Assembly (NCBI RefSeq): GCF_027923905.1
Contig: NZ_AP026966.1
Coordinates: 806,001-870,000, forward strand
Origin: Massilia varians
Lineage (GTDB): Bacteria; Pseudomonadota; Gammaproteobacteria; Burkholderiales; Burkholderiaceae_D
Reading direction: 5' to 3'
DNA length: 64,000 nucleotides
The position numbers and the translations under genes were made by a program. The notes under the pieces are model-generated. The model saw only the letters and a list, made by a program, of their open reading frames with translations, ran no database searches and was not told the origin of the DNA. Below are positions 46,048 through 56,874 of this stretch, in pieces (within the stretch, counting starts at the first letter, position 1; each line of letters opens with the position of its first letter).

Positions 46048-48276
46048 TCAGTGCGTGCGATTGGCGCCGGCACGGACCAGCAGGGTAACCAGGCGTTCGA
46101 TGGGATAGGGCTTGGCCAGCACCTGCACCCCGGGAATGGCGGGCTGGCGTTCGGTGTAACCGGTGGCAAGCACCACCGGCAAGCCGGGGTCGCGCCGGCG
46201 CACGATGGCGGCCAGGTCGATGCCGTTCACGCTGCCCGGCATGACGATGTCGGAGAACACCACGTCGGGTTGGGCGCCGCCCTCGAGCAGGGCCACGGCC
46301 TGGTCGCCGTCGTGCGCCGTCAGCACCTCGAAGCCGGCTTCGGCGAGCGCGTGCGAGACCGCCTCGCGCACCAGTGGGTCGTCCTCGACGAACAGCACGA
46401 CGCCGCGCCCGCGCGGCAGCGGCGCCTCGGTCGGCGCTGGCGTCGGCGGCTCCGGCGCCTGTTCGGCGCGCGGCAGCCAGAGGTCGACCCGGGTTCCCTT
46501 GCCGGGCTCGCTGTCGAGCAGCAGCAGGCCATGCGACTGCAGGGCAAACGCATAGGCTTGCGGGAGGCCGAGCCCGGTGCCCTGGCCTTGTGCCTTGGTG
46601 GTATAGAAGGGATCGAGCGCGCGCGCCAGCACCTCGGGCGTCATGCCGCTGCCGGTGTCGCTGACCGTCACGCGCACGTAGTCGCCTGCGGGGAGGGCTG
46701 CGAGGGCGGAGTCGCCGGCGGGCTGGGCAAGGCTGATGTTGCGTGCCTCGATGCGCAGCATGCCGCCGCGCGGCATGGCGTCGCGTGCGTTCACGGCCAG
46801 GTTCAGCAGCGCCAGGTCGAATTGCAGGGGCTCGACCTTCACCGGCCAGGCCGGCTCGTCGCAGTCGATCTGCAGGTCGATGTCGGCGCGCAGGGCGCCG
46901 CTCATCAGCTGGCGCGCGCTGCGCAGCTGCTGGCAGGCATCCACCGTTTGCTGGCGTGCTTCCTGGATCCGGCCGAAGGAGCCGAGCTGGCCGGTGAGGC
47001 CGGCGGCGCGCTGCACGGTCTTCTTGCAGGTCTGGAGCAGGCCGCGCACGGTATTGTCCCGGTTCTTGAGTTCGGCCAGCTGCAGCGCCGTGCTCAGCGT
47101 TTGCAGGAGGTTGTTGAACTCATGGGCGATGCCGCCGGTCAGGCGGCCCAGGGCTTCCAGCTTCTGCGACTTGAGCAGGGCGCCCTGCGCGCGCTCGGTG
47201 GCCGCGACGGCTTCGGCCACGCGCCGCTCGAGTTCCTGCTGGGCCTGGTGGATCTGGCGCCCGGCGTCGCGCATGCGCTGCGCCACGCTGTCGATCTCGA
47301 CGATGCCTTGCGGCTGGTAGCCCGGTTCCTTGCCCTGGCCGAGTTCGTCGGCGGCCTGGCCGAGGCGCTCGATCGGCCCGATCGCGCGCCGCGCCAGCCA
47401 GCGCGCCGCCAGCACGCCGGCCGCCAGCAGGGCCGCCATCAGCCCGGCCAGCATGGCCGCGGCTTCCAGCGGCACGCGCCGGATCTCGCTCACCGGGATG
47501 CTGACCAACACCTTCCAGTCCGACATCGGCACCGTGCTGAAAAAAGCGCGCACGGCGATTCCGTCGAGGGTGCGGCTCGGGTAGATACCCTCGCGGGAGC
47601 GGTTCAGGATCTCGCGGCTGTAATTGCGCACCGGCTTGCCGACGAACTGTTCCGGCTGGCGCGAGCGGGCCAGCACCACGCCCTTGCGGTCGACGATGGT
47701 GGCAGTCCATCCGGTACGGAAATGCTGGCGCTCCAGCAGGTTTTGCAGGCTCGCCACGCTGACGCCCAGCAGCAGGTAGTAGCGCAGGGCGCCGTCCACC
47801 ATTACCGGCACCTGCACGCTGTAGTCGTAGATCTTGCCGATCGGCGCCATGAAGACGTCGGACACATAGGTCGCCGCGGGGCCGCCACGCTGCATCAGTT
47901 CGCCGACGTTGGACGAGCGCCGCGTCGGCAGCGCCGCGCCGAAGGGCTTGCGTGTGTTGATCAGTTGCTTCCCATCCAGGTCGGCCAGCACGATCACGGT
48001 GTCCCATGCCGGTGCCATGCCGCGCGCATGCTCGTAGAATTCGCGCAGGTCGCCTCGGTGCAGGGACGGGGCGACGGCCAGGGTGCGCAGGACCGCGGTA
48101 CGCGCCTGCAGTTCGTTGTCGACCATCAGGGCAAAGGCGCGGGTGGCCTCGCTGACGCTCTGCACCTGCGATTTCTGCTCTTCCCGGTAGACATAGCTGA
48201 CCGCCAGCGCGGCTGCGATGAAGGAGGGCACCAGGATGGCCAGGACCAGGATCAGGAGACGGCTGCGGATACGCAT
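46048..48276 (-). CDS. Hybrid sensor histidine kinase (Cache-HAMP-HisKA-HATPase-REC)
   Basis: A 742-residue membrane sensor. N-terminal helix ([20 protein letters not shown]), a double-Cache periplasmic domain (about 35-275), second helix and HAMP ([37 protein letters not shown]), HisKA with the phospho-His in [14 protein letters not shown], HATPase with [14 protein letters not shown] and [14 protein letters not shown], and a C-terminal receiver with the Asp in [14 protein letters not shown]. No separate partner regulator is adjacent, so output may be by the built-in receiver or through the activator gene downstream on the same strand. Divergent from ubiE. Confidence 0.9.
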   Translation of the reverse strand: MRIRSRLLILVLAILVPSFIAAALAVSYVYREEQKSQVQSVSEATRAFALMVDNELQARTAVLRTLAVAPSLHRGDLREFYEHARGMAPAWDTVIVLADLDGKQLINTRKPFGAALPTRRSSNVGELMQRGGPAATYVSDVFMAPIGKIYDYSVQVPVMVDGALRYYLLLGVSVASLQNLLERQHFRTGWTATIVDRKGVVLARSRQPEQFVGKPVRNYSREILNRSREGIYPSRTLDGIAVRAFFSTVPMSDWKVLVSIPVSEIRRVPLEAAAMLAGLMAALLAAGVLAARWLARRAIGPIERLGQAADELGQGKEPGYQPQGIVEIDSVAQRMRDAGRQIHQAQQELERRVAEAVAATERAQGALLKSQKLEALGRLTGGIAHEFNNLLQTLSTALQLAELKNRDNTVRGLLQTCKKTVQRAAGLTGQLGSFGRIQEARQQTVDACQQLRSARQLMSGALRADIDLQIDCDEPAWPVKVEPLQFDLALLNLAVNARDAMPRGGMLRIEARNISLAQPAGDSALAALPAGDYVRVTVSDTGSGMTPEVLARALDPFYTTKAQGQGTGLGLPQAYAFALQSHGLLLLDSEPGKGTRVDLWLPRAEQAPEPPTPAPTEAPLPRGRGVVLFVEDDPLVREAVSHALAEAGFEVLTAHDGDQAVALLEGGAQPDVVFSDIVMPGSVNGIDLAAIVRRRDPGLPVVLATGYTERQPAIPGVQVLAKPYPIERLVTLLVRAGANRTH

Positions 48277-48426
48277 GGGATGGCTGGAAGCCGCTATCTA
48301 TGCAATTTGACGATTATACAAGAGCTGCAATGTTGTCAGGAAAGCTATTTGACGTTGCCCGGCCCGCCAAACGGCGCCGGCGCGGCCAGCTTGTATAATG
48401 TTGGCAACCCTACACCGCAAGCACAT

Positions 48427-49161
48427 ATGACCAATACCACCCACTTCGGCTACAAGACCGTCGCCGAGGACCAGAAGGTCCAGGAAGTCGCCAAGGTCTT
48501 CCATTCGGTCGCTTCGAAATACGACGTCATGAACGACCTGATGTCGGCCGGCCTGCACCGCGCCTGGAAGATGTTCACGATCGCGCAGGCGGGCGTGCGC
48601 CCGGGCTTCAAGGTGCTCGACATCGCCGGCGGCACCGGTGACCTGGCCAAGGCCTTCGCCAAGCAGGCGGGCCGCACCGGCGAGGTCTGGCTCACCGACA
48701 TCAACGAATCGATGCTGCGCGTGGGCCGGGATAGACTATTGAATAAGGGCCTGGTGACCCCAACTTTGCTGTGTGATGCAGAGAAGCTGCCCTTCCCGGA
48801 CAATTATTTCGACCGGGTCAGCGTGGCCTTTGGCTTGCGCAACATGACGCACAAGGACCAGGCGCTGGCGGAAATGCGCCGCGTCCTCAAGCCGGGCGGC
48901 AAGCTCTTGGTGCTGGAATTCTCGAAAGTCATCGAGCCGCTGCAGAAGCCCTACGACCTGTATTCGTTCTCGGTGCTGCCGTGGCTGGGCCAGAAGATCG
49001 CGGGCGATGCCGAGAGCTATCGCTACCTGGCGGAATCGATCCGCATGCATCCGGACCAGGAAACCCTGAAGTCCATGATGCTCGATGCGGGACTGGAGCG
49101 GGTCCAGTACCACAACCTGACGGCGGGTGTGGCTGCACTGCATACCGGTATCAAACTGTAG
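48427..49161 (+). CDS. ubiE: Ubiquinone/menaquinone methyltransferase
   Basis: C-methylates the 2-polyprenyl-6-methoxybenzoquinol ring. The 244-residue protein has SAM motif [16 protein letters not shown], the UbiE signature [20 protein letters not shown] and [13 protein letters not shown]. It starts the ubiE-Tim44-ubiJ-ubiB row. Confidence 0.96.
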   Translation: MTNTTHFGYKTVAEDQKVQEVAKVFHSVASKYDVMNDLMSAGLHRAWKMFTIAQAGVRPGFKVLDIAGGTGDLAKAFAKQAGRTGEVWLTDINESMLRVGRDRLLNKGLVTPTLLCDAEKLPFPDNYFDRVSVAFGLRNMTHKDQALAEMRRVLKPGGKLLVLEFSKVIEPLQKPYDLYSFSVLPWLGQKIAGDAESYRYLAESIRMHPDQETLKSMMLDAGLERVQYHNLTAGVAALHTGIKL

Positions 49162-49180
49162 GACGACAAAGGAAGCAAAG

Positions 49181-50167
49181 ATGAAAAAATTCGTGGCAAC
49201 CATGGTTCTGGCGGTCACCGCGGTCTCGATGATCGCGGAGGCCACTGCACGCCCGATGGGCGGCAAGCGCTCGATCGGCCGCCAGTCTCAGCCCGTCAAG
49301 CAGATGCAGGCCCCGGCTCCGGCGCCCACCCCGGGCATGCAGCCGCAGCGCGCGCCTGCCGCGGCACCGGCTGCCGCCGGCGCTGCCGGCGCAGCCGCTG
49401 CCCAGGCCAAGCGCCCGAGCATGTGGAAGGGCATCCTCGGCGGCGCCCTGCTGGGTCTCGGCCTGGGTGCGCTGCTGTCGCACTTCGGCATCGGCGGCGC
49501 CCTGGCGAGCGCGATCTCGGCCATCCTCATGATCGGTCTCCTGGTGCTGGCCGTGCTGTTCATCGTGCGCATGTTCCGCCGCAAGGACACCCCGGCCAAT
49601 CCAGCCTTCGGCGGCTACACCAACCCGGTACCGGCCGGCGCTTCGCCGAACCCGGCCGCCGGTGCGGTCGCGACCCCGGAAATCGGTTCCGGCCTGCGCC
49701 AGCCGGCGGGTTTCCAGAGCCAGAACGGGTTCGGCGGCGTCTCGCTGGGTAAATCTGATGCGGCAGCGCCTGCGGCGCACCAGCAGTGGGGCGTGCCGGC
49801 CGATTTCGACCAGGATGCCTTCCTGCGCCATGCGAAAGCTTCCTTCATCCGCATGCAGGCCGCCTGGGACCGCGGCGACACCAACGACCTGCGCGAGTTC
49901 ACTTCGCCGGAAGTATTCGCCGAGCTGAAGATGCAGATCCAGGAGCGGGGCGGCGCCACCGACTTTACCGACGTGGTGACGATCGACGGCCAGCTGCTGG
50001 GCATCGAGACCACCGCTACCGACTACCTGGCCAGCGTGCAGTTCAACGGCATGATCCGCACCGCCCCGAACGCGCCGGCCGAGCCCTTCGTGGAAGTCTG
50101 GAACATGTCCAAGCCGCTGTCGGGCCAGGGCGGCTGGGTACTCGCCGGCATCCAGCAGGTTGCTTAA
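49181..50167 (+). CDS. Tim44-like domain protein
   Basis: 328 residues with an N-terminal signal-like segment, a Pro/Ala-rich linker (50-80), one or two helices (LLGLGLGALLSHFGIGGALA and ILMIGLLVLAVLFIVRMFRR) and a C-terminal Tim44 domain (DQDAFLRHAKASFIRMQAAW) often found near ubiquinone genes. Function in bacteria is not established. AAAGGAAG precedes ATG 49181. Confidence 0.85.
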   Translation: MKKFVATMVLAVTAVSMIAEATARPMGGKRSIGRQSQPVKQMQAPAPAPTPGMQPQRAPAAAPAAAGAAGAAAAQAKRPSMWKGILGGALLGLGLGALLSHFGIGGALASAISAILMIGLLVLAVLFIVRMFRRKDTPANPAFGGYTNPVPAGASPNPAAGAVATPEIGSGLRQPAGFQSQNGFGGVSLGKSDAAAPAAHQQWGVPADFDQDAFLRHAKASFIRMQAAWDRGDTNDLREFTSPEVFAELKMQIQERGGATDFTDVVTIDGQLLGIETTATDYLASVQFNGMIRTAPNAPAEPFVEVWNMSKPLSGQGGWVLAGIQQVA

Positions 50168-50224
50168 TATTTTCCAGTTAAGTTCCGTGCTGCCGGGTTT
50201 GCGCCCGGCAAACTGGTAAGATCG

Positions 50225-50255
50225 AACCGCCCGCTAACACCGGGCGGTTTTTTTA
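50225..50255 (+). terminator. Rho-independent terminator after Tim44 gene
   Basis: Nine-pair stem AACCGCCCG / CGGGCGGTT with seven-base loop and eight T. ubiJ starts 16 bases later, so ubiJ-ubiB may depend on readthrough or its own promoter. Confidence 0.9.
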
Positions 50256-50270
50256 TAACGTGTGCTGCCA

Positions 50271-50912
50271 ATGATCCCGAGTTCTTCCATGCTGGCGACG
50301 CCTGCCGTCGCCACGATCAACCACCTGCTGGCCCAGGAAGCCTGGGCGCGCGAATCGCTCGTCCGGCATGCCGGCAAGGAAGCCTGCATCGACACGGGCC
50401 ACCTTCAGCTGCGCCTGCGCGTGGCCCGCGATGGCATGCTCGAGCCCGGCACGGCCGAAGGCCCGGCCAACGTGACCATCCGCGTCAAGTTGACCGACCT
50501 GCCGCTGATCGCCCAGAACCGCGACCGTGCTTTTTCCTACGTGAAAATCGAAGGCGACGCCGAGTTCGCCAACACCATCTCCTCGCTGTCGAAAGGTCTG
50601 CGCTGGGATGCCGAATACGACCTGGAGCGCATCGTCGGCCCGCTCGGTGCACGCGGCCTGGTGCAGGGCGCGCGCGGCGCCGCGACCGGGGCGCTGGGCG
50701 CCGGCCGCCGGCTGGCCGAGAACGTGGCCGAGTTCCTGCTGGAAGAGCGGCCTGTGCTGGTGCGTCCGACCGCGGTGAACGCATTCGCGGCCGACGTGGT
50801 GCGCCTGCGCGACGACGTCGAGCGCACCGCCAAGCGCATTGCAAAACTGGAGCAGCGCCTGGCGCAGAACGCTGCTCCGACGAAGAGCGTGATATTGAGT
50901 CCGGATAACTGA
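50271..50912 (+). CDS. ubiJ: Ubiquinone biosynthesis accessory factor UbiJ
   Basis: An SCP2-domain lipid-binding protein thought to hold ubiquinone intermediates. 213 residues: SCP2 fold ([40 protein letters not shown]) and a C-terminal coil. The start is uncertain (GTG 50262, ATG 50271 or ATG 50289). Its stop overlaps the ubiB ATG (TGATG). Confidence 0.85.
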   Translation: MIPSSSMLATPAVATINHLLAQEAWARESLVRHAGKEACIDTGHLQLRLRVARDGMLEPGTAEGPANVTIRVKLTDLPLIAQNRDRAFSYVKIEGDAEFANTISSLSKGLRWDAEYDLERIVGPLGARGLVQGARGAATGALGAGRRLAENVAEFLLEERPVLVRPTAVNAFAADVVRLRDDVERTAKRIAKLEQRLAQNAAPTKSVILSPDN

Positions 50913-52492
50913 TGATATTGAAATTCCTGCGCCTGCTGAAAATCCTCGCCGTCGCGACCAAGTACGGTCTCGACGAGATCGCGGTCACGAGCCTGCATGC
51001 TCCGCGCACCGCGCGTATCATGAGCACCCTGTTCTTCTGGCGCCGCATCACCTCGCCGCGCGCCATCCGCCTGCGCCAGGCGCTCGAGGAGCTGGGGCCG
51101 ATCTTCATCAAGTTCGGCCAGGTGCTGTCGACCCGGCGCGACCTGATGCCGCAAGACATCGCCGACGAGCTGTCGCTGCTGCAGGACCGCGTGCCGCCTT
51201 TCGATTCCGACCTGGCGATCGCCCAGATCACCGAAGCGCTCGGCGCCCACCCCGAGCAGCTGTTCGGCAGCTTCGACCGGGTGCCGGTGGCCTCGGCCTC
51301 GATTGCCCAGGTGCACTTCGCGACCCTGAAGAACGGCACCGAGGTGGCGGTCAAGGTGCTGCGTCCGGGCATGCGCAAGACCATCGACGAAGACCTGGCG
51401 CTGATGGACATGGCCGCCGGCCTGATCGAAAAGGTGTGGGCCGAAAGCCGCCGCCTGAAACCGCGCGAGGTCGTTGCCGAGTTCGACAAGTACCTGCACG
51501 ACGAGCTCGACCTGATGCGCGAAGCCGCCAACGCCAGCCAGCTGCGCCGCAACTTCGCCGGGTCGAACCTGCTGATGGTGCCGGAGATGTACTGGGACTA
51601 TTGCTCGAGCAGTGTGATCGTGATGGAGCGCATGCGCGGCATCCCGGTGTCGCAGATCGACCGCCTGGCGGCCGAGGGCGTGGACCTCAAGAAGCTGTCG
51701 AGCGATGGCGTGGAGATTTTCTTCACCCAGGTGTTCCGCGACGGCTTCTTTCACGCTGACATGCACCCGGGGAACATCCTGGTCTCGGTCGAGAAGGAAA
51801 CCTTCGGCCGCTACATTGCCCTCGACTTCGGCATCGTCGGCACCCTGAACGATTTCGACAAGGATTACCTGTCGCAGAACTTCCTGGCTTTCTTCCGGCG
51901 CGACTACAAGCGCGTGGCCGAGGCCCACATCGAGTCGGGCTGGGCGCCGCGCGACACCCGCGTCGACGAGCTCGAATCGGCGGTGCGCGCCTGCTGCGAG
52001 CCGATCTTCGACCGTCCATTGAAAGACATTTCCTTCGGCCAGATCCTGCTGCGCCTGTTCCAGACCTCGCGCCGCTTCAACGTCGAAGTGCAGCCGCAAC
52101 TGGTGCTGTTGCAGAAGACCCTGCTCAACATCGAGGGCCTGGGCCGCCAGCTCGACCCCGAGCTCGACCTGTGGAAGACCGCCAAGCCCTACCTGGAACG
52201 CTGGATGAGCGAGCAGGTGGGCTGGCAGGGCATGGTCGAGCGCCTGCGCGCCGAAGCGCCGCGCTACGCCCACATCTTCCCGCAGCTGCCGCGCCTGCTG
52301 CACCAGACCCTGGAGCGCCACGCCCATTCGGGCATGGCGACGCAGAACGGGCATCCGGTCGGGAATGCCGACCTGATGGCGGCCCTGCTGGTCGAGCAGC
52401 GCCGCACCAACCGCCTGCTGGCCTTCCTGGGCGCCGTGGTGGTGCTGGCGGGCAGCCTGGTGGCCGGCTATGTCGTGCTGCATGGCGGCTGA
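50912..52492 (+). CDS. ubiB: Ubiquinone biosynthesis ATPase UbiB
   Basis: An ABC1/ADCK atypical kinase-like membrane protein needed for aerobic ubiquinone synthesis. The 526-residue product has the KxGQ motif ([19 protein letters not shown]), [20 protein letters not shown], the metal-binding block [15 protein letters not shown] and the LDFGIVG turn; the C-terminal helix is [20 protein letters not shown]. Confidence 0.95.
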   Translation: MILKFLRLLKILAVATKYGLDEIAVTSLHAPRTARIMSTLFFWRRITSPRAIRLRQALEELGPIFIKFGQVLSTRRDLMPQDIADELSLLQDRVPPFDSDLAIAQITEALGAHPEQLFGSFDRVPVASASIAQVHFATLKNGTEVAVKVLRPGMRKTIDEDLALMDMAAGLIEKVWAESRRLKPREVVAEFDKYLHDELDLMREAANASQLRRNFAGSNLLMVPEMYWDYCSSSVIVMERMRGIPVSQIDRLAAEGVDLKKLSSDGVEIFFTQVFRDGFFHADMHPGNILVSVEKETFGRYIALDFGIVGTLNDFDKDYLSQNFLAFFRRDYKRVAEAHIESGWAPRDTRVDELESAVRACCEPIFDRPLKDISFGQILLRLFQTSRRFNVEVQPQLVLLQKTLLNIEGLGRQLDPELDLWKTAKPYLERWMSEQVGWQGMVERLRAEAPRYAHIFPQLPRLLHQTLERHAHSGMATQNGHPVGNADLMAALLVEQRRTNRLLAFLGAVVVLAGSLVAGYVVLHGG

Positions 52493-53096
52493 TCCGCCAA
52501 GCTTCGCCAGCCGCGATCCGCTCAGCCCGGCTTTCTGGGACGAGCGTTTCGCCACATCCTTCACACCCTGGGACCGCGGCGGCGTGCCGCAAGCCCTGCG
52601 TGACTTCGTGGCGCGCAGTCCGGCGCCGCTGTCGACCCTGGTTCCGGGCAGCGGAAGTAGCTACGAACTGGTGTTCCTGTGCCAGGCCGGCTGGGATGCC
52701 ACGGCGATCGACTTCGCGCCGCAAGCGGTGGCGCGCGGCAAGGCGCTGGCAGGGCAGTGGGCAGATCGTGTGGTGGAGGCCGATTTCTTCGCCTGGCAGC
52801 CGCGGCAAGCGCTCGACTTCATCTATGAATGCGCCTTCCTGTGCGCCTTGCCGCCGGCCATGCGGCCGCGGGTCGCGGCGCGCTGGGCCGAGCTGCTGCC
52901 AGCGGGCGGCCGGCTGGGCGGCTTCTTCTTTTTTGACCAAACGGTAAAAGGTCCGCCCTTCGGAATCGACAGGGCCGGGCTGGAAGCGCTCCTGATGCCT
53001 TGCTTCGAACTGGTCGGGGATGCGCCGGTAACCGATTCGATTCCCATCTTCGCCGGCAAGGAACGCTGGATGCTCTGGCAGCGCCGCTCAAGCTAA
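52482..53096 (+). CDS. Thiopurine methyltransferase-like SAM methyltransferase
   Basis: A class I methyltransferase of the TPMT-like group, 204 residues. It has [20 protein letters not shown] at the N-terminus, motif [21 protein letters not shown] and [12 protein letters not shown]. It overlaps ubiB by 11 bases. Substrate unknown. Confidence 0.82.
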   Translation: MAADPPSFASRDPLSPAFWDERFATSFTPWDRGGVPQALRDFVARSPAPLSTLVPGSGSSYELVFLCQAGWDATAIDFAPQAVARGKALAGQWADRVVEADFFAWQPRQALDFIYECAFLCALPPAMRPRVAARWAELLPAGGRLGGFFFFDQTVKGPPFGIDRAGLEALLMPCFELVGDAPVTDSIPIFAGKERWMLWQRRSS

Positions 53097-53099
53097 ATC

Positions 53100-53207
53100 G
53101 GGGTCAGGTCTGACATTCAGACACGGCCTCAAGCATGAGATAAAGCAGAGCTCGTGTCTAAATGTCAGACCTGACCCCCGCCGTACATAAATGTCAGACC
53201 TGACCCC
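53100..53207. repeat. Short REPIN-type copy of the RAYT element
   Basis: GGGGTCAGGTCTGACATT (53100-53117) and its complement (53161-53178) enclose GACACGGCCTC and GAGCTCGTGTC with a 17-base middle. A third end copy lies at 53190-53207, within a repeated 29-base unit. Ends and subterminal bases match the transposase-bearing element at 59938-60942. Confidence 0.9.
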
Positions 53208-53212
53208 CGCCG

Positions 53213-53242
53213 TACAAAAGAAAAGCCCGCATCAGCGGGCTT
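53213..53242 (-). terminator. Minus-strand terminator hairpin without visible gene
   Basis: AAGCCCGC / GCGGGCTT, eight pairs, four-base loop, followed on the minus strand by TTCTTTTG. No minus-strand gene precedes it. Confidence 0.6.
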
Positions 53243-53538
53243 CCAAGTACAGCGTTCTTTTACGGACCAGCGGCGGTGCAGCACCGCGCAAAATCTTCTG
53301 TTTCTTCTTAACGGTGGGCAGCAGAGCTTGCCTACTGCCATCATGTTCTTAAGAAAGATGCTATTTAATCACCCGGGCCTGTTCTTGCGCAAACGAAACA
53401 GCGTATGGCGATGACGAAAAACAACACCTGGAAGGCCAGCGGGCACGCCCCCAGCCGGGCTGCTGCGGCTGAAACAGGCAAAGCCTCCCATAAAAGCTTT
53501 ATAATTCAGGGTTTTGAAGATTTTTGCGGAGTACCGAG
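53243..53538. other. Gene-free stretch before fmdB
   Basis: These 296 bases have lower GC and no supported gene. The minus-strand terminator just to its left suggests that a short untranslated minus-strand transcript may start here. fmdB promoter elements must also lie here; none is clear. Confidence 0.4.
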
Positions 53539-53841
53539 ATGCCGATTTACGCTTACCGCTGCGATGAATGCGGTTTTACCAAAGATGTACTGCAAAAAAT
53601 TTCTGACCCGGTGCTGACGGTCTGCCCGTCGTGCAGCAAGGAAGCCTTCAAAAAACAGGTGACCGCTGCCGGCTTTCAGCTCAAGGGCACGGGATGGTAT
53701 GTGACCGACTTCCGTGGCGGCACCCCGCCGGCCACGGGTACGGCGAGCGGGGCTGCGGCCCCGGCGGCCGCATCCGAAGGCGCCAGCAGCACGCCGGCGC
53801 CTGCGCCTGCCGCCACCGGCGGCGACAAGAGCAGTACCTGA
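53539..53841 (+). CDS. FmdB-family zinc-ribbon protein
   Basis: 100 residues. The zinc ribbon is CDEC (YRCDECGFTKDV) and CPSC (LTVCPSCSKEAF). An Ala/Pro/Thr-rich low-complexity tail follows (from about 68). Role is regulatory by family name only. It precedes DUF502 and aspS as in other Burkholderiales. Confidence 0.88.
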   Translation: MPIYAYRCDECGFTKDVLQKISDPVLTVCPSCSKEAFKKQVTAAGFQLKGTGWYVTDFRGGTPPATGTASGAAAPAAASEGASSTPAPAPAATGGDKSST

Positions 53842-53899
53842 AGCAAATGAGCAGCTGCGGCCGGTGAGGCCGCAGCCCCAACAAGAACAAGAGAATTCG

Positions 53900-54487
53900 A
53901 TGCGCAAATATTTCCTGACCGGCCTGCTGGTGCTGGTGCCCCTGGTGATCACGGTCTGGGTCCTGAGCGCCATCATCAGCACCCTGGACCAGTCGCTGCT
54001 GTTCGTGCCGGAAGCCTGGCAGCCGCGCTCCTTGTTCGGCAGGGACGTGCCCGGTTTCGGCGCGGTGCTGACGCTCGCCATCGTCTTCCTCACCGGCCTG
54101 CTGACCAATAACCTGGTCGGTCGCTACATCGTACGCCTGGGCGACCGCATCATGAAGCGGATTCCGGTGGTCAGCTCGCTGTACGGCAGCGTCAAGCAGG
54201 TGTCGGACACGCTGTTCTCCTCCTCGGGCAACGCGTTCCGCACGCCGGTGCTGATCCCGTACCCGCACGCGGATTCCTATACCATCGCATTCCTGACCGG
54301 CGTGCCGGGCGGCGACGTGAAGAACCACCTGGTGGGCGACTACGTGAGCGTGTACGTGCCGACCACCCCGAACCCGACCTCGGGCTTCTTCCTGATGATG
54401 GAGCGCAGCAAGGTCGTGGAACTGAACATGTCCGTGGACGCGGCCCTGAAGCACATCGTTTCGATGGGCGTCGTCGCTCCCGAGTAA
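53900..54487 (+). CDS. DUF502 membrane protein
   Basis: 195 residues with two N-terminal helices ([20 protein letters not shown] and [18 protein letters not shown]), then [15 protein letters not shown] and [20 protein letters not shown], typical of DUF502. Function unknown. It lies 34 bases before aspS. Confidence 0.9.
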   Translation: MRKYFLTGLLVLVPLVITVWVLSAIISTLDQSLLFVPEAWQPRSLFGRDVPGFGAVLTLAIVFLTGLLTNNLVGRYIVRLGDRIMKRIPVVSSLYGSVKQVSDTLFSSSGNAFRTPVLIPYPHADSYTIAFLTGVPGGDVKNHLVGDYVSVYVPTTPNPTSGFFLMMERSKVVELNMSVDAALKHIVSMGVVAPE

Positions 54488-54521
54488 ACCAAAACGAATC
54501 AATCAACCTGGAACGAAAACC

Positions 54522-56324
54522 ATGACCTCCATGCGTACCAACTACTGCGGCCTCGTCACCGAGGAACTGCTGGGCCAAACCGTCAGCCTGTGCGGCTGGG
54601 TGCACCGTCGCCGCGACCACGGCGGCGTGATCTTCATCGACCTGCGCGACCGCGAAGGCCTGGTGCAGGTGGTCTGCCACCCGGATAACGCCGAGGTGTT
54701 CAAGGCCGCGGAGCACGTGCGCAACGAATACTGCCTGCGCATCACCGGCACCGTGGTGAACCGTCTGGAGGGCACCGCCAACGCCAACCTGAAGTCGGGC
54801 AAGATCGAGATCAACACCACGGAGCTGGAAGTGCTGAACGCTTCGGTGCCGGTGCCTTTCCAGCTGGACGACGACAACCTGTCGGAAACCACCCGCCTGA
54901 CCCACCGCGTGCTCGATCTGCGCCGCCAGCAGATGCAGCACAACCTGCGCCTGCGTTACAAAGTGTCGATGGAAGTGCGCAAGTACCTGGACAACCTGGG
55001 CTTCATCGACATCGAAACCCCGATGCTGACCAAGTCGACCCCGGAAGGCGCGCGCGACTACCTGGTGCCTTCGCGCGTCAATCCGGGCAACTTCTTCGCG
55101 CTGCCGCAGTCGCCGCAGCTGTTCAAGCAGCTGCTCATGGTCGCCAACTTCGACCGCTACTACCAGATCACCAAGTGCTTCCGCGACGAAGACCTGCGCG
55201 CCGACCGCCAGCCGGAATTCACCCAGATCGACTGCGAAACCTCGTTCCTGACCGAGCAGGAAATCCGTGACCTGTTCGAAGACATGATGCGCGTCGTGTT
55301 CAAGAACGCGGCCGGCATCGACCTGCCGAACCCGTTCCCGGTGATGGACTTCGCCACCGCCATGGGCTCCTACGGTTCGGACAAGCCGGACATGCGCGTC
55401 AAGCTGCAGTTCACCGAACTGACCGAGCTGATGAAGTCGGTCGAGTTCAAGGTGTTCAACGGCGCCGCCAACATGGCCGGCGGCCGCGTTGTCGGCCTGC
55501 GCGTGCCGCAGGGCGCGTCGATGCCGCGTTCGGAAATCGATGCGTACACCCAGTTCGTCGCCATCTACGGCGCCAAGGGCCTGGCCTACATCAAGGTCAA
55601 CGAGAAGGCCAAGGGCCGTGACGGTCTGCAGTCGCCGATCGTCAAGAACATCTCGGACGAGATCCTGGCCCAGGTTCTGGAACTGACCGGCGCCGAGGAC
55701 GGCGACCTGATCTTCTTCGGCGCCGACAAGGCCAAGGTCGTCAACGACGCCATGGGCGCGCTGCGCGTGAAAATTGGTCACTCGGAATTCGGCAAGAAGG
55801 CCGGCCTGTTCGACGACGTCTGGGCGCCGCTGTGGGTCATCGACTTCCCGATGTTCGAATACGACGAGGACGGCGACCGCTGGAACGCCACCCACCACCC
55901 GTTCACCGCACCGAAGGACGGCCACGAAGACATGCTCGAGACCAACCCGGGCGCCTGCGTCGCCAAGGCTTACGACATGGTCCTGAACGGCTGGGAGCTG
56001 GGCGGCGGCTCGATCCGTATCCACCGCGAAGACGTGCAGAGCAAGGTGTTCCGCGCCCTGAAGATCGATGCCGAAGAAGCCCAGCTGAAGTTCGGCTTCC
56101 TGCTCGACGCCCTGCAGTACGGCGCGCCGCCGCACGGTGGCCTGGCCTTCGGCCTGGACCGCCTGATCACCCTGATGACCGGCTCCGAGTCGATCCGCGA
56201 CGTGATCGCCTTCCCGAAGACCCAGCGCGCGCAGGATCTCCTGACCAATGCGCCGTCGGAAGTCGACGAGAAGCAGCTCAAGGAACTGCACATCCGCCTG
56301 CGTAACGAGCCGAAAGTCGCTTAA
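54522..56324 (+). CDS. aspS: Aspartyl-tRNA synthetase
   Basis: Charges tRNA-Asp. The 600-residue bacterial-type enzyme has an OB anticodon domain ([20 protein letters not shown]), motif 2 ([18 protein letters not shown]), a GAD insertion (about 290-415) and motif 3 ([18 protein letters not shown]). Many bacteria lacking asparaginyl-tRNA synthetase use a non-discriminating form; this cannot be judged here. Confidence 0.97.
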   Translation: MTSMRTNYCGLVTEELLGQTVSLCGWVHRRRDHGGVIFIDLRDREGLVQVVCHPDNAEVFKAAEHVRNEYCLRITGTVVNRLEGTANANLKSGKIEINTTELEVLNASVPVPFQLDDDNLSETTRLTHRVLDLRRQQMQHNLRLRYKVSMEVRKYLDNLGFIDIETPMLTKSTPEGARDYLVPSRVNPGNFFALPQSPQLFKQLLMVANFDRYYQITKCFRDEDLRADRQPEFTQIDCETSFLTEQEIRDLFEDMMRVVFKNAAGIDLPNPFPVMDFATAMGSYGSDKPDMRVKLQFTELTELMKSVEFKVFNGAANMAGGRVVGLRVPQGASMPRSEIDAYTQFVAIYGAKGLAYIKVNEKAKGRDGLQSPIVKNISDEILAQVLELTGAEDGDLIFFGADKAKVVNDAMGALRVKIGHSEFGKKAGLFDDVWAPLWVIDFPMFEYDEDGDRWNATHHPFTAPKDGHEDMLETNPGACVAKAYDMVLNGWELGGGSIRIHREDVQSKVFRALKIDAEEAQLKFGFLLDALQYGAPPHGGLAFGLDRLITLMTGSESIRDVIAFPKTQRAQDLLTNAPSEVDEKQLKELHIRLRNEPKVA

Positions 56325-56330
56325 GGAGTA

Positions 56331-56362
56331 GCGCGGTCGGCAAAGCCGACCGCGCATTCAAC
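56331..56362. repeat. Single palindromic repeat unit
   Basis: GCGCGGTCGGCAAAGCCGACCGCGC, a hairpin unit of the 109-bp family, followed by ATTCAA, seven bases after the aspS stop. Confidence 0.75.
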
Positions 56363-56415
56363 TGACGCGGGCGCGGCCATATAATGGCTCCGCCCGCGTT
56401 TGTTTTTCTAGCCCC

Positions 56416-56874
56416 ATGCCCCACAAAATCCCCGAATCGGTCCTGGTCGTCATCCATACCTCCGCCATGGAGGTGCTGCTGATCGAACGCGCCGACCGCC
56501 CGGGTTTCTGGCAATCCGTCACCGGCTCGCTCGACGCCCACGACGAACCGCTCGAACGCACCGCGGCCCGCGAATTGTTCGAGGAAACCGGCATCGTCGC
56601 CGACGGCGAGCGCATCCGCCTGCACGACTGGCGACTCTCCAATGTCTACGAAATCTACCCGGTCTGGCGTCACCGCTACGCCCCCGGCGTCACCCACAAT
56701 ACCGAACACGTGTTCTCGGTCTGCGTACCGCGCGACATCCCCGTGGTCCTGAGCCCGCGCGAGCATACGCAATACGCCTGGCTGCCTTATCTCGAGGCTG
56801 CCGACCGCTGTTTTTCCTCCTCGAACGCCGAAGCCATACTCCAGTTGCCGCGCCATATCCTTGCTGCAGAGTAA
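56416..56874 (+). CDS. nudB: Dihydroneopterin triphosphate diphosphatase
   Basis: A Nudix hydrolase of the folate pathway, 152 residues. The Nudix box is GSLDAHDEPLERTAARELFEETGI, split here as GSLDAHDEPLERTA and ARELFEETGI. NudB phrases PESVLVVIHTSAMEVLLIER and WRHRYAPGVTHNTEHVFSVC are present. It follows aspS as usual. Confidence 0.93.
   Translation: MPHKIPESVLVVIHTSAMEVLLIERADRPGFWQSVTGSLDAHDEPLERTAARELFEETGIVADGERIRLHDWRLSNVYEIYPVWRHRYAPGVTHNTEHVFSVCVPRDIPVVLSPREHTQYAWLPYLEAADRCFSSSNAEAILQLPRHILAAE

Noticed and set aside
45970..48420. Long plus-strand frame running into ubiE
   Set aside because: It is the antisense of the hybrid kinase; only the part from ATG 48427 is UbiE.
53100..53217. 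Repeated 29-base unit considered as a CRISPR remnant
   Set aside because: Its parts are the ends of the RAYT element in inverted and tandem order; no spacer-like diversity.
53405..53617. 70-codon plus-strand frame overlapping fmdB
   Set aside because: It overlaps the start of a clear zinc-ribbon gene in another frame and has no ribosome site or recognisable content.
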